NCBI GenBank assembly: GCA_016748015.1
Contig: JAAOMT010000675.1
Location: forward strand, 880,314-944,313
Direction of reading: 5' to 3'
Source of the DNA: Geosiphon pyriformis
Taxonomy: Eukaryota; Glomeromycota; Glomeromycetes; Archaeosporales; Geosiphonaceae
Length of the DNA: 64,000 nucleotides
Shown: positions 36,220 through 48,299 of the stretch, in pieces
Numbering within the stretch: position 1 is the stretch's first letter
Layout of the letters: every line of letters begins with the position of its first letter
Translations under genes and position numbers: made by a program
Notes under the pieces: generated by a model
The model's database searches: none
What the model was told of the DNA's origin: nothing
Seen by the model: the letters and a program-made list of their open reading frames with translations, nothing else

Positions 36220-37480
36220 TAATGAAATTTGTGTTCCTAGCTAAGATATTGATGATGATAATTCCTGTTTTGCATGATAAATTTTTAACCAATTTTTATG
36301 CACTACTTTCTTTAAAATTCTGTCTTTCAATCATAATTTGTAAGCTCCATTTCCTAAAACTTCGTGTATGTGAAATAGACCATCCCACTTTGGGTCGAAT
36401 TTTCCATTCCACTGTTTTTCAGCTTTTGTACAATATAACAGTATTTGGTCTTCAATCTTAAATTCCATTGGTTGTTCTAATAGGTGATTATCATGTCTTT
36501 CTTTTTGTTATTCTTGAGCATGACTAATATTGTCAGCTGCTGTTCTTTGATTGTCTTCTAACATTTCTATTAGCTAGTATATTCTTTGGTATAAAGTAGC
36601 TTTAAAATTCTCTTCATTGATTGTTTCTGTTGGGTATAACAATATTACTTGTTCAATTAGTAATGTAGTTTTTCTTCTATAGACTAGTTCAAATGGTGTG
36701 AACTGAGTCATATTTTGTTTCAATATTCAGTATGCAAAAAGTACAGAAGGTATGAATAAGTCCCATTCTTGTTTGTTTTTATGACTTATTTTTACTAGTG
36801 CTTTGCATAGTGTTTAGTTAAATTGTTCTACCAGTTCATTTGTTTGTAGGTGATATGATGACAATAAGAATTGCTTTATTTCAAACTATTGGCTTAGTTC
36901 AGTTAGCGTATTATTAATGAAATGTGTTCCCTGATCAGATAATAATTCTTTCAGGCATTTATGTCAGCAAATTAGGTCTTAATGCACAAATTTGGCTACT
37001 GTTTTGGTGTCAACCACTTGGATTGCTCTGGCTTCTGGCCATTTTGTAAGATAGTCTATGGTTATAGTGATATAGTGATTCCTTGGAATGTAATTGAGAG
37101 AGGTCCAACCAAATTAATCTCAATTTTATCAAATGGATTTTCAACTAGAATAGATCAAAATGGTTCTGTTGATCTTGCTCCTCCTTTTTACTAACATGAA
37201 TCACACTTGAGCATGTATTTGAAAATGTCTTTGTACATCATTGGCCAATAGTATAAATTTAGTGTTCTTTTGAAGATAACATCTTTGTTAAAGTGTCCTG
37301 TGGTTAGATCAGAATGCATACTATGCAATATAGTTTTTTTTTCATTGTTTTTAATAACTTGTTGTGGAGTGGGATGGTTTTGGCATTCTTGTTGATATAG
37401 TTGGTTGTCTTAAATAAAGTAATTTCAGGTTTGTTTTCATATAGTACTTTGTTCCTGTTGAGATAATATCTCTTTGAAAC
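36220..37480 (-). pseudogene. G pol: integrase (heavily decayed)
   Basis: Fragments in shifting frames: MHSDLTTGHF-like and CDSC...RRS-type zinc domain near 37190-37330, WPEARAIQV near 37030, LLSDQGTHF near 36930 and HHLQTNELVE near 36850. A GPY/F-like HIHEVLGNGAYKL tail follows near 36340-36390. It is frame-broken more often than H. Confidence 0.75.
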
Positions 37481-37539
37481 ATAGTGTTAATAGGTACTAA
37501 TGTAGTCAGTAGTAATTGGTTGTATTCATGGGTCTGGGA

Positions 37540-37989
37540 TTAGGTTTGTGGCATCCTCGACAAACTGTTAGCATTGGTGTTCTTGGATCCTTTTTTGTAA
37601 TAGACTTTAAGTGAGAATTGTTGCAGATAAGTATTCCATCTTGCATATTTTTTTTCTAGTTGTGGGTTATTAAGTAACCAAATGAGTCTCTTATGATCTG
37701 TATATAAGTCAAATAGTTGACTGAGGTAGTGTTTCCATGTTTGTACTGCCCAATAGATGGTAAGACATTCTAGATCTGTTGCACTGTAAATTTTCTTAGC
37801 TGAACTTGTACTACAACTAGTATACATGATTGGATGTTCCCTGTTGTCTGGTTCTATTTGTGACAAGACAGCTCCTAATGCTTCTTTGAGGCATATGTAG
37901 TGACAATGAAACATTTAGTAAAATCAGAGTAGATTAATATTGGGGATGTGATCAGTCACTGCTTGAGATAGTTGAAGGCTTTTTGTTAA
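37540..37989 (-). pseudogene. G pol: RNase H
   Basis: Open for 124 codons: KEALGAVLSQIEPDNREHP, YTSCSTSSAKKIYSATDLE, LFDLYTDHKRLIWLLNNPQ and NTNANSLSRMPQT. The first catalytic strand (TDAS) is corrupted just upstream of KEALGAV. Confidence 0.8.
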
Positions 37990-39259
37990 TCTTCCTTCCA
38001 CAGATATAGCATGTATTTGGACAACAAGTGGTAAAGGAGTTTTGTGATAGTTGAAAATCCTTTCACGAATTGGCAATAGTATCCTGCCAATCCTAAAAAT
38101 CTTCATAACTCTCAGAAGTTGATTGGGGCTGGAAAATTTTTAACTTTTTGGACTTTGTCCGAATCAGATTTGACTTCATTTTTGCCAATTACATGTCCTA
38201 AAAATTTCAACTTGGGTTTCCTAAAGAAACATTTCTCGGAATTGAGTTTTAATTCAACATTTCGGAAGTGTTTAAAGACTTGTTGATGGTAAAGCAGATG
38301 ATTGTTGAATGTTTCAGAAAATACGTTTGTGTTGTTTAAGTAAACTATAACTGATTTCCAAAGAATTCCTTTGTACATAACATCCATAAGGTGTTGGAAT
38401 GTGGCAGGAGCATTGCAGAGTCTGAAAGGCATTACATTAAACTTGAAGTTTCTGTCTCGAGTGGTAAATGCCATTTTTTCTTTATCTTTGGGATTCATTT
38501 TGACCTGCCAATATCTGCTGGCTAAGTCTAATGACGAGAACCATTTCTTTTTTTCTAGATTGTCCAGAATTTTATGAATAAGAGAAGTGGAGTAACTATC
38601 TTCTTAAGTAACACTATTTAATTTTCGATAATCCGTGCAAAATTGTACCTTTCCATTTTTCTTGGTAACCAGGACTACTGAGAAGGACTAAGAGCTTAAC
38701 AATTCCTTAATTAAGCTGTTGTTAAGCATTTATTGGACTTCTTGTTTGATAAAATTGTCACCAGATGAGAGTACTTAATAAGCCCGTTGTTTAATCAGTT
38801 GAGCACCTCCCATATCAATCTAATGCTTTATAATGTTGGTGCATCTGAACTTATTTTCACTAGCAAAAACATCAGCATATTGGTTTAATAGAACTTTAAG
38901 TTGTATTTGTTGTAGAATGCTCAGATTTCCAAATTGAGTTTATTGATTTCTTCTGGTATGAACAAGTAACTTTCCTTTGGCAGATTTTATACTTGTGAAG
39001 TAATGTCACAGAATAAGAACAATTGTGCAAAATCTGGAATAGGCTGAGATTTATCTGAATTCTGAATATCTAGAGATATGGAACCAACAAGAGTTCACTT
39101 TGAGATTTCTATAATGTCTTTGGTCGGATTGTGAATTGGGATTTTGAAATACTTATGGGCCTTTGCTAGTAGGTATAAGTTAGCAGCATTGGTTAGGGAA
39201 CAGATTTCAGGATCTGTTTTGAATAACAGAGCTTGATTTTGGATTGTTCTGTTCACTTT
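37990..39259 (-). pseudogene. G pol: pre-RT region and reverse transcriptase (decayed)
   Basis: After IPDFAQL and CDITSQV the frame shifts. An open stretch 38112-38498 carries MNPKDKEKMAFTTRDRNFKF, MPFRLCNAPATFQHLMDVMY, VIVYLNNTNVFSETF (both Asp to Asn; 38329-38348) and KLKFLGHVIGKNEVKSD. The region upstream of 38500 is broken by several frameshifts and stops. Confidence 0.82.
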
Positions 39260-39790
39260 AAGAATGTATTGTTAGTATGAAGAGATGGAAATAATGGTGT
39301 TGATATAGATAAGTTCTACTTTGTCACTGTTCTCCTCCATGAAATTAACTGGTATGTTTCCTCTTTCACTTAATCCAAATTCATTGATTCCTCTGGTGGT
39401 GAGACCTAATTCTTCACAGATCATTATTGGGGTTAACTGTGGTATTTTCATTAAGGGCAGAAAAATAGCTTGGGCTATTTTGTTATGTAATTCTATTTTG
39501 TAGAGTTTATCTGAATTATTCTGCAATATCACAATAATGTTTCCCATATAACCAACATCAATAATTTCTCCCTTTATGTTGATTCTTTTCTTGGCTAAAC
39601 TAGATTGAAAGGCAACTTGTACCATTGTACTAACAGAAATTTCTAATACTATTTTAAGATCTATTGTTACAAGAGAATATGGGGCTATAATTATAAGTGA
39701 TTTTCCAAAGTATTATAAGTCAAAACCAGCATCAGTGTTATGCACTCTTTCAGAACAAATTTCTTTCTCATTGTTATTGTACTATTTTAA
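39260..39790 (-). pseudogene. G dUTPase-like domain
   Basis: Motif 1 HNTDAGFDL (about 39730), motif 2 VAFQSSLAKKRINI, motif 3 EIIDVGYMGNIIVIL, motif 4 NKIAQAIFLPLMKI and motif 5 TTRGINEFGLSERG are all visible. The last 117 codons are open (39272-39625). This and H are the cleanest copies of the domain. Ser again replaces Gly in motif 2. Confidence 0.82.
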
Positions 39791-39959
39791 TTCTAATTTT
39801 TTGGATAGGTTGGGATACATGAGATACTGTTTTGTTTTGGTATTCTTAGTTGGATTTTAAAACAACATGTCCTTAGTAATTAATTTCTCTTCTATCTTGG
39901 GTTCCAGTAGTTTGGTAATCGGATATAGTTTTTTTGGAGGTGGGTTGAACATAATATTG

Positions 39960-40617
39960 CATTCATTGCAGTACTAAAAGTGACAAGAGATCAAATAATA
40001 ATTGCACAGTTTTATGTTTAAGTCAGCTAGTCTTTGTTTCTGCTCTTCCTTAGTTAGTGCCAGGTTCTGGTAGTGCTCAAAAAAGTATTTTAAATCATCT
40101 TCAATGTTGCCAAAGACGTCAAAAGTCATAATATATTTAGGTTCTGGAAGAGATAAGGGGTTGTTTTTAATTTCCTGTAATTTCTTGGTTGTAGCATTCT
40201 CTGTTTTCACATTCACCATTCTCCAAATCTCATGTTTGTCATGGGAATACCCATTCAATTGTTGTAATGTTTATTTCCAGACATTGTTAATTGGAGTTCT
40301 TTTTTGTACCCAATTATTGATCAAGATAGTGTATTGACATGCTTTGTTGCATGTTTCTTCTTTGCCAAGAACATCATTTCATAGTCTTTTATCTGGCAGA
40401 ATTTTGCCATAAGCAAAGCATGATGTATTGTCTTATTTGCCTTGTTGTTTTGGTCTGCCAAATTTTTCCACCACACAAGATCTACAGTAATATTTGGTAG
40501 TAGTTGGCCATTCCTTATCATCTCTAATACATGCACCCATAGAAAATAATCTTTTTCCACAGTTGACACAAATTAATTTTGGGGTTCGATATTATTGACT
40601 TTTTTGACTTGAGGTGA
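39960..40617 (-). pseudogene. G Cys-rich CxxC module (after H)
   Basis: It resumes from 40617 (minus) with VKKVNNIEPQN, then TVEKDYFLWVHVLEMI, VDLVWWKNLADQNNKAN, MFLAKKKHATKHVNTL and LNGYSHDKHEIWRMVNVKTEN. FFEHYQNLALTKEEQKQRLADLN and LCNYYLISC...YCNECN follow. Many CxxC Cys are lost and the frame shifts more than once. The helical core and the final CNEC ribbon are recognisable. Confidence 0.65.
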
Positions 40618-41501
40618 TGTTACAGGTGATTATTTGGGGTCTCAAAGCAAATAACAAACCCATAACTTGGTGCTCAATTGATTGATAATGCTGGTAATAC
40701 TGGTATATTGGTTATATCTGAAGGTTTTAGAATTGAGTCCTTTGTATAATACACAAAGATTCTTTGTTGATGTTATTTGCAGTTAGTTTGTGTAAGTTGT
40801 TTCCCAATTTTTTTCTCAGCTTGGTGGCCAGATTTATTCTGGCAGTCGTGCCCTTCTGGTAAGCTATCTGATAATATATATAATGCTACCCTTATCTCTG
40901 AGTCTTTTACTAGGCTATCTGTGACATTAATAACTCAGCACTTTTAATCAATTAGTATACAACAAAATCAAATAAAAAAAATAAAAGAAAATAAAGAAAT
41001 GTAAGAAATAAGCCAAGGTAATTTACAAGTTAGTATCTTGTCAATAGCTGTAATCAAGAGCTATTGTTTCAGTGTGGTTAAGTATTAATTACTATTAACA
41101 TAAAGTATTAATAGTGAAGAGTGAATTGAGATAGTGAATAATTATTTATTGATATTTGTGATGTAGAAGGTTTCTAACTGATGGATTCTGCTTTTTTTAC
41201 TTTTAATGCTACCACTATATATATATAATTGATGTTTTATGAGATTGCTCACATTCCCGAATGATGTGCTATGATTTTTTGAGCAATGCTCACATTGCTG
41301 AACAATATGTCATATTTTCTTGACATCGCTTCACATTGCTGAGCAATGTGCCTTGATTTCTGACATTGCTCTACATTGCTGAGCAATGTGCTATAATTTC
41401 TGATATTGCTTCATATTGCTGAGCAATATGCTCATGTGTTAACTACTACTTTGCCTATTGGTCTACTATTTTTTATAACTGTTTTTTTTTTATGAGTAAC
41501 A
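40618..41501 (-). repeat. H 3' LTR (family 3)
   Basis: 884 bp. Palindrome units at 41292-41308, 41333-41349, 41373-41389 and 41413-41429. Compared with the 5' LTR I count about 40 transitions and a single transversion. Confidence 0.92.
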
Positions 41502-41514
41502 TTATCTCCTCCTT

Positions 41515-42151
41515 TTTAATATTGAGCTTTGTTGAAATCTTCGTTTTGAATTAATTCTAATACTTTTTTTTCGAGTATTGTTTGTTTGACTCTGTTTCTC
41601 ACGTTTTTTACTTGTGTATTGTTTATTCTTCCCTATTGGTTAATGGTTATGGTTTCCATGTCAGAGTGTAATAGTATTTCCGAATAGTTCCGAAATATGT
41701 TGTATAGTCAGTACATTGTTCTAACATGCAGTGTTGAATTTGATTTCTTTCCAATAAATTTTTTAATTTGTTGTATTATATCTTAGTTGAATATTTTCTT
41801 GGATTTGTCAATATACAACTCTTGAATATTCAACTTTTAACTTAGCTGGTAGTAGCAATATGACATTAGAAGTTGTTCTGTCTATTGCTTCCAATTTTCT
41901 TTTGTAAGCTCTTCTATTGGTGCCATAATGGGTATTTTCCCAAAAGTGTTTTTCACTTTTTTCATTAAGTTATCTGTCCAGTTTTTATCATTCTTTGTTA
42001 GTTGCTGATATGGTATATTCTTTGTTTTTCTTTGGGTGTTTTAATAGCAAATTATTTGGTTGTTAATAACAATTTCTATATCTAACTGTTGTTTACTTAA
42101 GGCTTAAAACAATTGTTGAGCTATAGTGTAGATATGATCTGGTATTTCTAT
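41515..42151 (-). pseudogene. H ORF-X: accessory ORF
   Basis: The start codon has become ATA; EIPDHIYTIAQQLF follows, then LDIEIVINNQIICY, WTDNLMKKVKNTFGK, IEELTKENWKQ and a STLHVRTMY block. LLHSDMETITINQ and VKQTILEKKVLELIQNEDFN close it. In-frame stops occur mainly at Gln and Trp. The polypurine tract AAAAAGGAGGAGATAA (plus 41502-41517) follows directly. Confidence 0.58.
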
Positions 42152-42204
42152 TTTTCTTGGTTGTTTCCATCACATGTATTGTGTCTTTATATACTCTTTT
42201 GGTT

Positions 42205-43600
42205 GTTCAATTTGACATGTTTGGTTCAATAACTATAATTGGTTCCAGATCTCGTGGAATCTTATCTGGTTGAACTAGTATTCTTTGTACTCCCAGTTGT
42301 GGAATGTTATTGGTAGATGATAATATTATCTGGTGATATGGTTTCAGTTGATCACCATGTGCTGCTTTGGCTAAAATTTTGTTGTCCTATCTTAGTTTAT
42401 AAGCTCCATTTCCAAGAATTTCTTCTATGTGAAATGGTTCATCTCATTTGGGGTCAAATTTTCCACTCCATTGTTTTTCCACTTTGGTGTGATGTAAAAG
42501 TACTTTGTCTCCAATCTTGAATTCAACTGGTTTATCTGTTAATTGGTTATCATGTCATTCTTTTTGCTTTTCTTGTGACTTCTGGATATTGTCAGCTGCC
42601 CTTTATTGTTTGTTTTCTAAAGTTTCTATCAAGTCATATGTTCTTCTTAGCAACTTTTTCTGAAAATTATCTTCAGTTATTGGTTCAGTTGGATAAGTGG
42701 TGACTTTTATCTCAACTGGTAATGTTGCTGTTCTACCATATACTAATTCAAATGGTGTTACTTGTGTAGTGTCCTGCTTCATTGTCCAATAAGCAAATAG
42801 TACTGATGATATAAACAAATCCCATTCATTCTGGTTTTCTTGACTGATCTTGGCAACTGCTTCATACAATGTTCTATTGAATCTTTCAACTAGTCCATTG
42901 GTTTGTGGGTGGTATGGTGATGACAGTGGTTTTTTAACTCTAAATCTTTAACTTAATTCTGTCAATGTTCTGTTCACAAAATGAGTTCCTTGATCTGATA
43001 GTAGTTCTTTTGGACATCTATGTTGATAGATCAAATCTTAATGGATGAATTTGGCAATGGATTCTGCATCTGTTCTTTGAATGGCTTTTGTTTCTGGCCA
43101 TTTAGTGAGATAATTCATAGCTACTGCAATATATCTGTTGCCTCTGCTGATAATTGTTAATGGTCCGACTAAGTCAATTCCAATGCGATTGAATAGTTGT
43201 CCCACTTTGATTGGTCTTAATGGTTCATTGGGTCTTGTTCCTCCTCTTCTCTGACAAGCATCACAATTTTGAACATATTAGATGATATCTGAATACATTG
43301 ATGGCCAATAATATCTTTTTCTAGTTCTTTCTATGGTTGCTTCTTTATGAAAATGTCCTGCTGTTGGGTCTGAGTGCATGTTAAATAATATTGTTTCTTT
43401 CTCTGGTTCTGTGATTACTCTAATTGGTTGATCTGAATTTCTTCTGTTTTTTTGGTAAAGTATATTTTGATGGTAGATAAAATATTTTGATTGTTGTTTT
43501 ATGTTCTTTTGTTCTTTTTGAAATAATTTCTCCTTGAACAATTGGGTATTTATATAATGTTAAAGTTGTTGGTATTTTTGTATATTTATTTTTTTTTTTA
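42205..43600 (-). pseudogene. H pol: integrase (DDE triad intact)
   Basis: LFQKEQKNIKQQSKYFIYHQ and NMHSDPTAGHFHKEATIERT with CDACQRRGG form the zinc domain. The core has GIDLVGPLTIISRGNRYIAV (first Asp), CPKELLSDQGTHFVNR (second Asp) and NGLVERFNRTLYEA (Glu). Then SSVLFAYWTMKQDTTQVTP and LVYGRTATLPVEI. The C-terminal part has KIGDKVLLHHTKVEKQWSGK and PFHIEEILGNGAYKLR. About nine stops, each at a Trp, Gln or Arg position in relatives. It ends with EPNMSN. Confidence 0.9.
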
Positions 43601-43617
43601 TATTTTTGGGTTGAAAT

Positions 43618-43831
<214 letters not shown>

Positions 43832-43849
43832 AGATTTGTCTCATTTGTG

Positions 43850-45639
43850 ACAATTCGTCAGCATTTCCATTGTCTTTTCCCTTTTTATAATGTACTGTAT
43901 AATTAAATGGTGAAAGTTCTATTTTTTATCTGACATGATGATCATTTGCAAATTTTTGTTTTTGAATTGAAGTCAATCTCTTGTGATCAGTATAAACATC
44001 AAACTTTTGGCTCAAGTATTCTCTCTATTTTATAACTGCCCAATAAATAGCTAAGTGTTCTAATGCTGGAGTTCCATAGTTCTTCTCAGCTGGACTTAAG
44101 CTTCTACTGGTATAAGCTACTGGATGTTCTCTTCTATCTGGTCCTTTTTGTGACACCACTGCTCCCAATGCTTGGCCAGATCCATTGGTGGTAATGATGA
44201 ATAGTTTGCTGTAATCTGGATACATCAATACTGAAGCTTGGATAAGCTTTCTTCTTAATATATCAAAAGCTTTTTGTTGGGTTTCTGTTTATTTGTACTT
44301 CACATTCTTTGTTTGGAGTTGGTATAGTGGTTGAGCTATTTTGGAAAAGTTCTTGATGAAACAGCAGTAGTATTTGGCAAATTCCAAGAATGCTCTCAAT
44401 TCTGTGAGATTATTTGGTACTGGAAAGTTCTTGACAATTTCTATCTTGTCCGGATCTGTTTTGATTTCATTTTTACTCACTACATGTCCCAAAAACTTGA
44501 GTTCAGTTTTTCCAAAGAAACATTTAGTTGTATTTAGTTTCAATCCAGCTTTTCTTAATCTTTCAAACACTTGTTGAAGATGATATAGATAATCATTGAA
44601 GGTTTTTGAGAACACATTAGTGTTATCTAAGTATACGACTACTGATTTCCATAGTAGTCTAGTATAGACAATTTCTATGAGCCATTGAAATGTTGTTGGA
44701 GCATTTATCAAGCCAAATAACATGACTTCAAATTCAAAATTCTTTTCTCTTGTGGTAAATGCTGTTTTTTCTTTGTTGGCTGGATCCATGGCTACTTGCT
44801 AGTAACCACTGTTTAGATCTAATGTTGAGAACCATTTATTTCCTCCAAAAGCATTGAATAGTTCTTGGATCTTTAGAGTTGGATAGCTATTATCTTTAGT
44901 CACTCCATTCAGTTTTCAATAATCCACACAAAAGCAGATTTTTCCATTTTTCTTCTGGACTAGTACTACTGGTGATGACCATGGACTCATTGATGGCTGA
45001 ATTAGCCTGTTGTCAAGCATCTGGTTGATTTCTTGACAAATGATTTCATAGCTAGCTGGTGGTACTCTGTATGCTCTTTGCTTAATTGGCATTGCATCTC
45101 CAGTTTTAATCTGATGCTGAATGATGTTGGTGCAGCCAAATTCATTTTTGCTTGCAAAGATGTCATTGAAATTGTTGAGCAACATTTTGAGCTGCATCTG
45201 TTAAAATGGATCTAAGTTGCCCATGTTTATTTGTTCCAATTGTTCCAGTTGGAGCAAATAACATTCACTTCATCCATAGATGGTTTGTGATGTAATGTCC
45301 ACATATCCACAAAGCTGTGGAAAATCTGGAATATGCTTTGGCAGTTGGTCCTCAACTTTGGTGGTTAAATATTCAATGACAGTTCTTTTTGGTATTTTAA
45401 TAACATGTCCCATTGAGTTATAAATGGGAATTTTGATATTTTTGGGACTGTTGTTTGATATGTAGAGATTAGTGAGTCCAATTTTTCTTGATTTGCAAAT
45501 AGTAGCTTCTGCTTCAAACAACTGAGCTTGATTCTTTACTTCTCTCTTTATGGCTAACATATACTGGTCATATGGTGGAATAAAGATTGATTGACAGGTT
45601 AAGATAATTTCTCCTTTGTCAACAATTTCTTCCTCTGCC
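43850..45639 (-). pseudogene. H pol: pre-RT domain, reverse transcriptase and RNase H
   Basis: MAEEEIVDKGEIILTCQSIF and KIGLTNLYISNNSPKNIKI form the linker. RT has [46 protein letters not shown]-stop-KLNGVTKD, WFSTLDLNSGY and LFGLINAPTTFQ. The active site is VVVYLDNTNVFSKTF (44621-44638; second Asp to Asn). TELKFLGHVVSKNEIKTDPD follows. RNase H has YSKLFIITTNGSGQALGAV (catalytic Asp to Asn), AYTSRSLSPAEKNYGTP and FDVYTDHKRLTSIQKQK. It ends at the homopolymer tract. Confidence 0.9.
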
Positions 45640-46309
45640 ATATTGACTGGTATATCTATTCTATCCATTGATCCGAATTTTTGTATCTCTCAAGCTGTAA
45701 TCCCTAATTCTTTCTTGTTTCCCACTGACACTAACTGAGCTATTTTCACCAGAGATAGGAATATTGTCTGTGCTATTTTTTCATTTGGATCTATGGTATA
45801 TGCTTTTTCTAAATCATTTTATAGCATAGTAATAATATTCCCTACATATACTGCATCAATTATTCCTCCTTTAATGTTTATTTCTTTTTTCACTAAACTA
45901 CTCTTGGATGCTAGTTGAATCATTGTTGTTGCTGGTATTTTCAATGCTACTTTGAGATCAATGCAGGTGTGCAAATGTGGTTCCAATTTAATGGGATTTT
46001 TTCTTGGATATTTTAGATCAAATCCTGCATCAGTATCATGCGCGTGCTCAGGCATAATACCTTTATTATTATCACTGAACTATTTCAGTTCCTGCTTCTT
46101 GGTAAGATTAAGAAGTGTGATAAATGTTTCGGGGTATGAATCGAAGTTTGAATCATCATAATTTGTGTTGCTAATTGGAATGGAGCTGGAACCATTGTTT
46201 TTGTTGTTGTCATTGTCGAAGTTTGAATCAGGATTGAAAACTGATTCTAATTCTGATGTGCAGCTGCTTATTGGTTTGTTTTCTTCTGAGATTGTGTAGA
46301 TCATACATG
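45640..46309 (-). pseudogene. H dUTPase-like domain with Asn-rich linker
   Basis: After the linker (NPDSNFDNDNNKNNGSSS) the domain runs HDTDAGFDLKYPRK (motif 1), LASKSSLVKKEINIKG (motif 2) and GIIDAVYVGNI (motif 3). NEKIAQTIFLSLVKIAQL (motif 4) and EIQKFGSMDRIDIP (motif 5) complete it. Three stops only, at codons that are Trp, Gln or Arg in relatives. The motif 1 and motif 3 Asp are both retained. Placement between protease and RT differs from betaretroviruses (before protease) and non-primate lentiviruses (after RNase H). Confidence 0.85.
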
Positions 46310-47299
46310 GTGATGGATTGTAAATGAGGTCACACTTATTACAATATTGAAAGTCACAAAGAATTAGGCAGTGTTAACATAGTCGAGTATTCAATTTTTC
46401 TAGGTGTTGCTCTTGCTTTTCTCTTGTAAGTGCTAACTCTTGGTAGTGTTCATGAAATTGTTCTGGATTTAGAAGATTTATAACTGGTTCTGGGTCCCAG
46501 TCAAGTTCTATGGGTTCTGGTGGGTTGTTTTTGATTTCTCTGATTTCTTCAGGCAATGTTCCTTCTATCTTGGCCATTGCCATTCCCCAGATCTTGTTGT
46601 CATTATGTGAACAACTGTCTAATTGCTGCACAGCTCTTCTCCAAGTGGCTTCTATTGGAGTTCTTTTCTTGACCCAGTCATTGATAAGGATTGTGTACTG
46701 ATATGAAGTGTTGTACATTTCTTCTCAACCAAGAATATCATTCTATATTCCTTCATTGAGTAAGGTTTCACCACAAGCTAGACAAGGTTTGTTGTTCTAT
46801 TTTCCTTGTCTTTTTGGTCATCCAAAGTATTTTATAATACATGCACGGCAGTAGAATTTGGTTGCCATTTGGTATTTCTTATTATTGCCACAGCATACAC
46901 CCATTGATGACAATTTCTTGCTGCAATTAATGCATATTAATTTGGATTGGCGATAAGTAGACTGTTGTGGTAGAGCATAAGTGTCTGGAATATAAGTATT
47001 GTTGGCTTGGGTAGTGTCATTTTCTTTCCCTTTCCCTTTGTTTCTTCCTTTTTCTTCTTCCTACTCCCAATTTACTGTCAGTTTGTTGTCATCATTGTCA
47101 GTCCATGTCAGATCATCAGTTTCCCAGATGAGTTTTTCTCTTTGTTTTCCTTTTACTGGCTTGTCCCACGATAGTATTAGCAGCAGTTTGTTGTGGTTAT
47201 TGTCAGTCCACAACACTTGGTATGCCTCCCAGGTAGGTTTCAGTTTTTTTTCTTTTAGTTTAATCAATAGTGTGGAGAGATAATTTGATTTAAAGTGAC
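46310..47299 (-). pseudogene. H acidic linker and Cys-rich CxxC module
   Basis: KPTWEAYQVLWTDNNHNKLL and an acidic/Trp-rich stretch (LIWETDDLTWTDNDDN) precede the module. LICINCSKKLSSMGVCCGN, TKFYCRACIIKYFG, KPCLACGETLL, YQYTILINDWVKKRTP, KIWGMAMAKIEGTLPEEI, PEQFHEHYQELALTREKQEQ and ILCDFQYCNKCDLIYN follow. This copy shows the largest number of CxxC pairs (CINC, CRAC, CLAC, CNKC), suggesting three or four zinc ribbons. All in the same frame as Gag and RT. Confidence 0.75.
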
Positions 47300-48299
47300 C
47301 ACAGATGGCTAGTACCCTTGTATATTGGTTATGCTGACTGAATTGAACCTCTTACATGTTCCAATCCATAATAGTGCTGGCTTTGGACAGCCAGTTATTG
47401 CCAATGAGGGCCTGATACTGGTTGGCTTCCATTACCAGTACCTTAATTGGTATAATGATGCCATTGACTTCTATGAGTAGATTGTCAATCTCTCCAATAG
47501 GTGTTTTGGTCACTCTATTGGCTGTGATAATTCTGGTGCTGACAGCGCGATCAACTCAGTGACCTAATTGATCCATGAGTTGTCTGATAATAATGCTGCC
47601 AGCTAATTCACTATTTAAGATCAGTTTGATGGAGTGTTCATCAACTTTCACATCAGTGTACATAGCCATAATGGGTTTTTTTTCTAGAGTGGCTCTACTG
47701 AATAGCAGTACAGTTGTGGTTTCCTCGAGTTTAAAGAGAAAAATGGCGGCCAATGATTTGTCATTGATAACAGTTGTTGGTGAAATGTTGTTGATAAGTG
47801 TTATTTGTTGATAAGATTCTGGGTTGTTGGTGGTGGCATTTTCTGGAGTAACTAGAAGACTTAAATAGTGTTGGAAATTTGGGTTTTGGTTGAAACTGGT
47901 ACCCGAATTCTGAGAGTGTGATCCAATGGATTGGTGGGAGAAGCTGGGGATCAGTTGGTAAATAACTATCGCCAATCTCCAGTTTTGGATAATTCTGGGT
48001 CTGGAATCTCCTAATGTCATTTGAGCTGGGTTTTGGGGCAGTGTTTGAATTGATTGTTGAGGCTGATAGATTACTTGTAGCTGCAGTTAATATATTACTA
48101 GTGACTGCAACTGGTAAATTGTCTGTGGTTAATAAATTGGGGTTTGATATGCTGATGGTTGATAGATTGGTTGCTGTATTATCAGCAGATAAGTGGTTTG
48201 ATATTGTGCTGAGTTTGATTGATGATTCAGAATTGGGAACTGGCAATTGGGGCTTCAATATTGATTTTCCGATCATTGGTTATTTATATACTGGTGGCT
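47300..48299 (-). pseudogene. H gag C-terminal tail and aspartic protease (catalytic Asp to Asn)
   Basis: A YQP/VIYQPQQ-type tail leads to a 154-codon open stretch with NFQHYLSLLVTPENA and TVINDKSLAAIFLFKLEE. It continues MYTDVKVDEHSIKLILNSEL (DSG changed to NSE), RIITANRVTKTPIGEID and IIPIKVLVMEANQYQALIGN. WLSKASTIMDW closes the core. Confidence 0.83.

Noticed and set aside
47761-48276. A 171-codon minus-strand ORF rich in Ser/Asn/Thr
   Set aside because: It is out of frame with the H gag-pol reading, which runs through the same region as YQP-type repeats aligning with D2.
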